Shown piece after piece: positions 59,914-64,000 of a stretch of DNA of 64,000 nt (the stretch's first letter is position 1; each line of letters opens with the position of its first letter). A program made the translations under genes and the position numbers. The stretch spans positions 1,366,501 to 1,430,500 of the forward strand of contig NZ_CP072347.1 of NCBI RefSeq assembly GCF_018127925.1. The letters are read 5' to 3'. The notes beneath the pieces are model-generated. The model worked only from the letters and a program-made list of their open reading frames with translations, searched no databases and was not told the origin of the DNA. The DNA is from Prevotella melaninogenica (GTDB taxonomy: Bacteria; Bacteroidota; Bacteroidia; Bacteroidales; Bacteroidaceae).

Positions 59914-60726
59914 TTAACTCTCCACAACAGTAAATTTGGAGAAATCTGTCATACGAAGCAGTTCCTCATAAGAAGTCTTAGGGTTCTTCTTCATATAGTT
60001 GTCTACAGCCTCCTCATACCGACTGTGATAGGTTCGCTTTGTCATTATCTGATTGACAATCCATTGTATCTTTCCAATCTGCAAGTCACGCTCCACTTGC
60101 GGACGCGATTCAAAATGCTGTAAAGGATAGATACTCATCAAATAGAATGTCATACAATCTGGAAGGATGTATTCACGTGACATCTGTTTACGCTGTGTTG
60201 GCGAATAGAACTTCGCATACAAAGGATAATTAGGACCGAGATACTTGTCAAGCGAGATACCGATAGTACCATTACCCACGACAACACTTTGGTCTAAAGC
60301 TGATATCTGTGCATAGACTCTTGGGACTGTAATGTTCGGCAAAGCCTGTTTCAGTCGTCTGAATGCTCCACTAAACTGATGATCAAGGTCTTCTGTATTG
60401 GCAAACTCCGACTCTACATCTGCTATAACAGACTGTAAGGTCGTGTCTTGATAGAACTTCAAGAACTTTGTATTGATGTCTGGATCGGTTATCTCACCAA
60501 TCTTTACGACATCCTCTATCAGTGTACGGGTCTCTATCGGATACTCTGTATTCATCTGCTGAAGGGCAGAGAAATCACCCGTTGTCAAGTAACGATATTC
60601 CAAACGGTCATAGCGATCTATCTCTAATAACAGTGAATTTTTATTCATGCCATCAGATGAAAGTTTGAACTGACAGCCTACACAGGTGAACAGAACAACT
60701 AATAATATACAATAGAGATATCTCAC
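59914..60726 (-). CDS. GldB-like lipoprotein
   Basis: This 270-residue lipoprotein (CILLVVLFTCVGC|Q) has the GldB signature near residues 155-200: VYAQISALDQSVVVGNGTIG, ISLDKYLGPNYPLYAKF and EYILPDCMTFYLMS. GldB is needed for gliding motility and type IX secretion in Flavobacterium. Non-gliding Bacteroidales keep relatives of unclear role. It is transcribed on the minus strand downstream of the mtaB-glycosyltransferase pair, after a gap of about 120 bases. Confidence 0.86.
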   Translation of the reverse strand: MRYLYCILLVVLFTCVGCQFKLSSDGMNKNSLLLEIDRYDRLEYRYLTTGDFSALQQMNTEYPIETRTLIEDVVKIGEITDPDINTKFLKFYQDTTLQSVIADVESEFANTEDLDHQFSGAFRRLKQALPNITVPRVYAQISALDQSVVVGNGTIGISLDKYLGPNYPLYAKFYSPTQRKQMSREYILPDCMTFYLMSIYPLQHFESRPQVERDLQIGKIQWIVNQIMTKRTYHSRYEEAVDNYMKKNPKTSYEELLRMTDFSKFTVVES

Positions 60727-60849
60727 AGGCTATTACTGACAGATTGTTTTTACAATATTTGAGTATTGATTGCAAAATTACTAAAATATATTTTAAAACG
60801 CAAGCGTTCTGCTAAAAATATTAAAATAATATGCAACCATATCTCATTT

Positions 60850-61887
60850 TCATTCAGATAAGGAGCTAAACACCTTACGACCCTTTACGTAGTATTGCCA
60901 AAGAAGAGCATATTTCTTACGCCCATCATTCGTACAAGAAGGGAGGTTTTCTCGATGTTTTACCACTCCATCAAGACGAATAGGTAATCTCTCAAACTCA
61001 TGTCGCCACTTTTTAAAAGCCCTACGTGCTGAGAAGATTGCCTTAAATTCACCCCAATTATGATTCAGAATCAGCGTTTGAAATGCAGCCAAATAGTCTA
61101 AAAACCATCTTACGCGCATGACATGCTTCAATTCATCCTCTGGTAAGTTCTTCCATAACATGGTCAAGTTATTACGGAAGTTCAGGAAGGTTTTACGTGG
61201 ATTTGACTTAGGCAATGTGCCGCCTCCAACGTGATAAACATAGCTTTCAGGGAAACAGAAGATGCGCTTACCCATCTGATGCAGACGCCAACAGAGGTCG
61301 ATTTCTTCATTATGGGCAAAGAATCTGCCGTCCAATCCACCTGCTGCCCAATAGTCTCTGGCACGTATCATCAAGCAAGCACCTGTTGCCCAAAGTATCT
61401 CTTCACTGTTATCATACTGCCCATTATCATCCTCTACCGTGTCAAAGATGCGTCCACGGCAGAACGGATAGCCATAACGATCAATGAAACCTCCCGATGC
61501 ACCGGCATACTCAAAAGCATCAGGATTGGCAGCGGAGAGCAGTTTTGGCTGACAAGCTGCTATGTCCTCATGAGCGTCCATCTCCTCGATGAGGGGCGTT
61601 AGCCAGTGGTGTGTGACCTCAACATCACTGTTTAACAACACGTAATATTCGCTGTCTACCTGCTTTAGCGCACGATTATAGCCTTCTGCAAAGCCGTAGT
61701 TTTCAGCTAATTCTATCACCCGAACATGTGGATAAGTTTCTTTCAACCAAGCAACAGAGTCATCTGTTGAAGCATTGTCGGCTATGATAACCTCTGCCTC
61801 ATCTCGTGAATAATTCAGCACAGAAGGGAGATATTGCTCCATCATGCTTCGTCCATTCCAGTTCAATATGACTATCGCTACTTTCAT
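60850..61887 (-). CDS. Family 2 glycosyltransferase
   Basis: This 345-residue GT2 enzyme of GT-A fold has nucleotide-sugar site AIVILNWNG at the start, ADNASTDDSV near residue 36, the DXD-like LLNSDVEVT near 88 and the acceptor-side motif FAHNEEIDLCWRLHQMG near 190 with the catalytic-type acidic residues. It has no membrane segments. It resembles rhamnosyltransferase-type enzymes of surface polysaccharide synthesis; donor and acceptor unknown. It overlaps mtaB by 4 bases (translational coupling). Confidence 0.92.
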   Translation of the reverse strand: MKVAIVILNWNGRSMMEQYLPSVLNYSRDEAEVIIADNASTDDSVAWLKETYPHVRVIELAENYGFAEGYNRALKQVDSEYYVLLNSDVEVTHHWLTPLIEEMDAHEDIAACQPKLLSAANPDAFEYAGASGGFIDRYGYPFCRGRIFDTVEDDNGQYDNSEEILWATGACLMIRARDYWAAGGLDGRFFAHNEEIDLCWRLHQMGKRIFCFPESYVYHVGGGTLPKSNPRKTFLNFRNNLTMLWKNLPEDELKHVMRVRWFLDYLAAFQTLILNHNWGEFKAIFSARRAFKKWRHEFERLPIRLDGVVKHRENLPSCTNDGRKKYALLWQYYVKGRKVFSSLSE

Positions 61888-63233
61888 AAGAGTTCTGCCT
61901 TTAATGAACTTTGATCGAAATTAAACTCTCCCAATCGTACTCGGAGAATCTGGTTGTCATATTCTTCCTTTGCCTGATCAGGCGACAGTTCCACACGAAT
62001 ATAGTTATCTGTAAAGCCGTGCATAGCCTTTCCGCGTGCCGCTTTCTCAAAGAGGACGTCTGCCTCCTGCCCTATATGCGCTGCATAGAAGGCACGTGTC
62101 TTCTCGTCAGAGAGCTTCAATAGCTTATGCGCACGGTGCTTCTTCTCACGGTCATCTACCACATAAGGAATTGACAATGCCGCAGTTCCTGGACGTTCTG
62201 AATAAGGGAAGACATGGAGTTGGGTGACTGGAAGGGAGTCGAGGAAGTTATAACAATCCTCAAAATACTCTGGTCGCTCGCCACGAGAACCTACCATCAC
62301 ATCCACACCGATAAACGCATCGGGCATCTTTTCCTTAATAAGTTTTATCTTACGGGCGAAGAGTGCCGTGTCATAACGACGGTGCATCAACTCCAACACC
62401 TCATCAGAACCACTCTGAAGTGGGATATGGAAATGTGGCATAAACGCTCGTGACTCTGCACAATACGCTATCAACTCATCATCTATCAAGTCGGGTTCCA
62501 GCGAACTAATACGGAAACGCTGTATTCCCTCTACCTTATCTAATGCTTTTACGAGGTCTAAGAAACTCTCACCTGTGGTCTTACCGAAGTCACCTATATT
62601 CACTCCCGTCAATACAATCTCCTTTCCACCCTCTCTTGCAGCCTCTTCTGCCTGCGCAACAAGTGACTGAATAGTCGGGTTACGTGAGAATCCACGAGCA
62701 AAAGGAATCGTACAATAAGTGCAAAAGTAATTACATCCGTCTTGCACCTTTAGGAAGTAGCGTGTACGATTACCACGTGAGCAACTTGCTTGGAAACTTT
62801 TAATATCCTTCGTCTTAACAGAGTGATACTCTCCCTCTGACGCCTCTTCTTTAGCTGTATCGACCTTGTTCCAAGCATCACTAAGATACTGTACGAGGTC
62901 GGCTTTCTCATTACTACCCAACACAAGGTCAACACCTTCTATCTTCGCTACCGTTGCACTCTCAAGCTGAGCATAGCAACCTGTCACGATTACGAAAGCA
63001 CCTGGGTTCTGGCGAACCATACGATGGATGATCTGACGGCACTTATGGTCAGCAACCTCAGTAACCGAACAGGTATTAATCAGACATATGTCTGCCTGCT
63101 CAGTCTTCTTCGCTTCACGCACGCCCATATTATATAAGGTACGCGCGAAGGTACTTGTCTCTGAGAAGTTGAGCTTACAACCCAACGTATAGAACTTGGC
63201 TGTCTTGCCTTGAAATGCTGCTGTATCTATCAT
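61884..63233 (-). CDS. mtaB: tRNA t6A37 methylthiotransferase MtaB
   Basis: The protein has 449 residues from the ATG at 63233. It adds the methylthio group to t6A at position 37 of tRNA. Domains: N-terminal methylthiotransferase domain with LGCKLNFSE, NTCSVTEVADHKCR and VTGCYAQLE (three Cys for the first cluster); radical SAM core with CNYFCTYCTIPFARG; and a C-terminal TRAM domain (AHIGQEADVLFEKAARGKAM). The frame continues 13 codons upstream, but these overlap the promoter. With the start at 63233, the transcript would have almost no 5' leader. It overlaps the glycosyltransferase gene by 4 bases. Confidence 0.94.
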   Translation of the reverse strand: MIDTAAFQGKTAKFYTLGCKLNFSETSTFARTLYNMGVREAKKTEQADICLINTCSVTEVADHKCRQIIHRMVRQNPGAFVIVTGCYAQLESATVAKIEGVDLVLGSNEKADLVQYLSDAWNKVDTAKEEASEGEYHSVKTKDIKSFQASCSRGNRTRYFLKVQDGCNYFCTYCTIPFARGFSRNPTIQSLVAQAEEAAREGGKEIVLTGVNIGDFGKTTGESFLDLVKALDKVEGIQRFRISSLEPDLIDDELIAYCAESRAFMPHFHIPLQSGSDEVLELMHRRYDTALFARKIKLIKEKMPDAFIGVDVMVGSRGERPEYFEDCYNFLDSLPVTQLHVFPYSERPGTAALSIPYVVDDREKKHRAHKLLKLSDEKTRAFYAAHIGQEADVLFEKAARGKAMHGFTDNYIRVELSPDQAKEEYDNQILRVRLGEFNFDQSSLKAELL

Positions 63234-63241
63234 ATAACTTG

Positions 63242-63272
63242 CAAAGTTACAGTAAAATGAAGACAAAACCAA
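63242..63272 (-). promoter_or_regulatory. Promoter of mtaB
   Basis: Minus strand TTG (63272-63270), 20 bases, TAACTTTG (63249-63242). The ATG lies only 8 bases past the -7 box, so the mRNA should be leaderless or nearly so. Confidence 0.78.
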
Positions 63273-63494
63273 AGAAATAACCCCGTTTACACATCAGAAA
63301 AAACAAGAAAAAGACAGAAAATAAGATTTTACACGCTAAAACAAGGCTTTAAAGCCGCTAAAAAGAAAGGGTTTTTAAATTGTGCAGGCACACATCAAAA
63401 CCTTTAACATTTATTTAATATTCATATCCTATTGATTATCAATAGCTTACGAATTTGTTACAAAAGAAGAACAAAAAAAGTTCTAAAAATATTA
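63273..63494. other. AT-rich intergenic region
   Basis: Between the divergent mtaB and small-lipoprotein genes. Apart from the two promoters (listed) and a short palindrome AAGGCTTTAAAGCC, nothing recognised. Confidence 0.5.
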
Positions 63495-63523
63495 TTGCCA
63501 TATAAAAAAAATACTTACCTTTG
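63495..63523 (+). promoter_or_regulatory. Promoter of the small lipoprotein gene
   Basis: TTG (63495-63497), 18 bases, TACCTTTG (63516-63523), followed by CATCG. Leader of about 45 bases, A-rich before the ATG. Confidence 0.65.
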
Positions 63524-63574
63524 CATCGTTTTAACAAACAAATGATTGTTTTACAGATTTAAAAAGCAAAGAAA

Positions 63575-63760
63575 ATGAAGAAATTAGTTTTAATGTTCGT
63601 AGCTATCGCAGCTATCTCTTTCGCATCTTGTGGTGGTAACTCTAAGCCAGCTCAGAACGCTGACTCTACAGCTGACTCAATGGCTGCTGATTCAATGGTA
63701 GATAGCGTACACGCTGATTCAGTTGCTGCTGATTCAGTTGCTGCTGACTCTGTTAAGTAA
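63575..63760 (+). CDS. Tiny repetitive lipoprotein
   Basis: This 61-residue protein has signal VLMFVAIAAISFASC|G with a lipobox Cys at residue 19. The mature part of 42 residues consists mainly of DS(M/V)xADS-type repeats (ADSMAADSMV, then VAADSVAADSV). It is strongly acidic, has no aromatic residue and is likely disordered. A good promoter and a textbook terminator suggest a discrete, well-expressed gene, perhaps an abundant surface or spacer lipoprotein. Function unknown. The repeat copies are encoded by nearly identical 15-base units (GCTGATTCAGTTGCT), so copy number may vary between strains. Confidence 0.8.
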   Translation: MKKLVLMFVAIAAISFASCGGNSKPAQNADSTADSMAADSMVDSVHADSVAADSVAADSVK

Positions 63761-63792
63761 TCAGAGAACGAACAGAAAAAGAGAGAAATTGG

Positions 63793-63819
63793 CCGCAGGA
63801 CATTGTCCTGCGGTTTTTT
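63793..63819 (+). terminator. Terminator of the small lipoprotein gene
   Basis: CCGCAGGAC, ATT, GTCCTGCGG followed by TTTTTT: a perfect 9-bp stem with a three-base loop, 32 bases after the stop codon. Confidence 0.93.
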
Positions 63820-64000
63820 CGTTTATAGACATGAGGAAATTCAGACGAAGAGCACCACTATTACTGTAGACAAGATGACTAAACCACTTTGAGACAAAGT
63901 AAGATTAAGACAGGGTAACAGAAGAACAAAGACAGGATAAAATAAAGACAAAGTAACTCTAAGTTTGCAGCAAGAAACTTAAAGAGGGTATAAAAATCCT
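63820..64000. other. Right edge, no gene seen
   Basis: AT-rich sequence with several AAGACA/GACAAAGTAA-like units and no credible ORF. It may be the upstream region of a gene beyond the window. Confidence 0.4.

Noticed and set aside
1-64000. tRNA or rRNA genes
   Set aside because: I scanned the intergenic stretches by eye for GGTTC-type T-arms with CCA-proximal stems and for rRNA-like blocks and found none. This is less sensitive than a covariance search.

Overview
The window looks like chromosome of a Bacteroidales bacterium, most probably an oral Prevotella. The reasons are the SusC/SusD pair, GldB-like and SPOR lipoproteins, the deformylase-TPR-thrS-infC-rpmI-rplT neighbourhood, and Bacteroidetes promoters of the form TTG-N18-20-TAnnTTTG upstream of many genes. 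The species assignment is inference. No tRNA, rRNA or CRISPR array was found.

Layout. 1-8 kb: end of a TonB-dependent receptor, a YhcH-family protein, a lipoprotein, a DASS anion transporter, and a binding protein/permease pair of an iron- or cobamide-type ABC importer. 8.5-16.5 kb: peptidyl-dipeptidase (dcp), tex, small membrane proteins and two secreted unknowns; several of these ORFs contain repeat DNA. 16.7-18.1 kb: rplT, rpmI, infC. 18.1-27 kb: an accessory cassette (HU-like protein, a 30-codon smalltalk gene, two unknowns sharing a TQNITN-type motif, DUF3127, a VirE-N/DUF3987 ATPase, DUF5675) lying between infC and thrS, which are normally adjacent. 27-32.6 kb: thrS, a TPR protein, def, ruvX, a SPOR lipoprotein and a YtxH/holin-like envelope operon. 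33-45.7 kb: one minus-strand locus of SusC (with STN domain), SusD, DUF4843 lipoprotein, PKD-like lipoprotein and two met-zincin-family proteins, one of which has lost its zinc site. 46.8-55.1 kb: FucP-type sugar MFS transporter, ispH and a giant alpha-2-macroglobulin-like protein. 55.2-59.4 kb: five tandem paralogues with a conserved N-terminal Cys motif, ending in an overlapping radical SAM gene. 59.9-63.8 kb: GldB-like lipoprotein, GT2 glycosyltransferase, mtaB and a tiny repetitive lipoprotein.

Two themes stand out. First, repeats. A family of C-rich/G-rich palindromes (REP-like, about 16 loci) occurs alone, in inverted pairs, and as a composite of about 170-210 bp with inverted ends. Copies lie in frame inside tex (twice) and at the N-termini of three genes. 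A separate ACAAGTTGAC-type repeat lies in frame in dcp and supplies the stop codon of the macroglobulin gene. A 22-bp hairpin array with terminal inverted repeats sits inside the protease locus. Second, the radical SAM operon (55.2-59.4 kb) looks like a maturase with five substrate-like proteins: invariant Cys residues near the N-terminus, one membrane or signal segment, a carboxypeptidase-regulatory-like domain and a conserved Lys-rich C-terminus that keeps one Cys. It is the best candidate here for an undescribed system.

All functional calls rest on motif reading and family knowledge. No searches were run.
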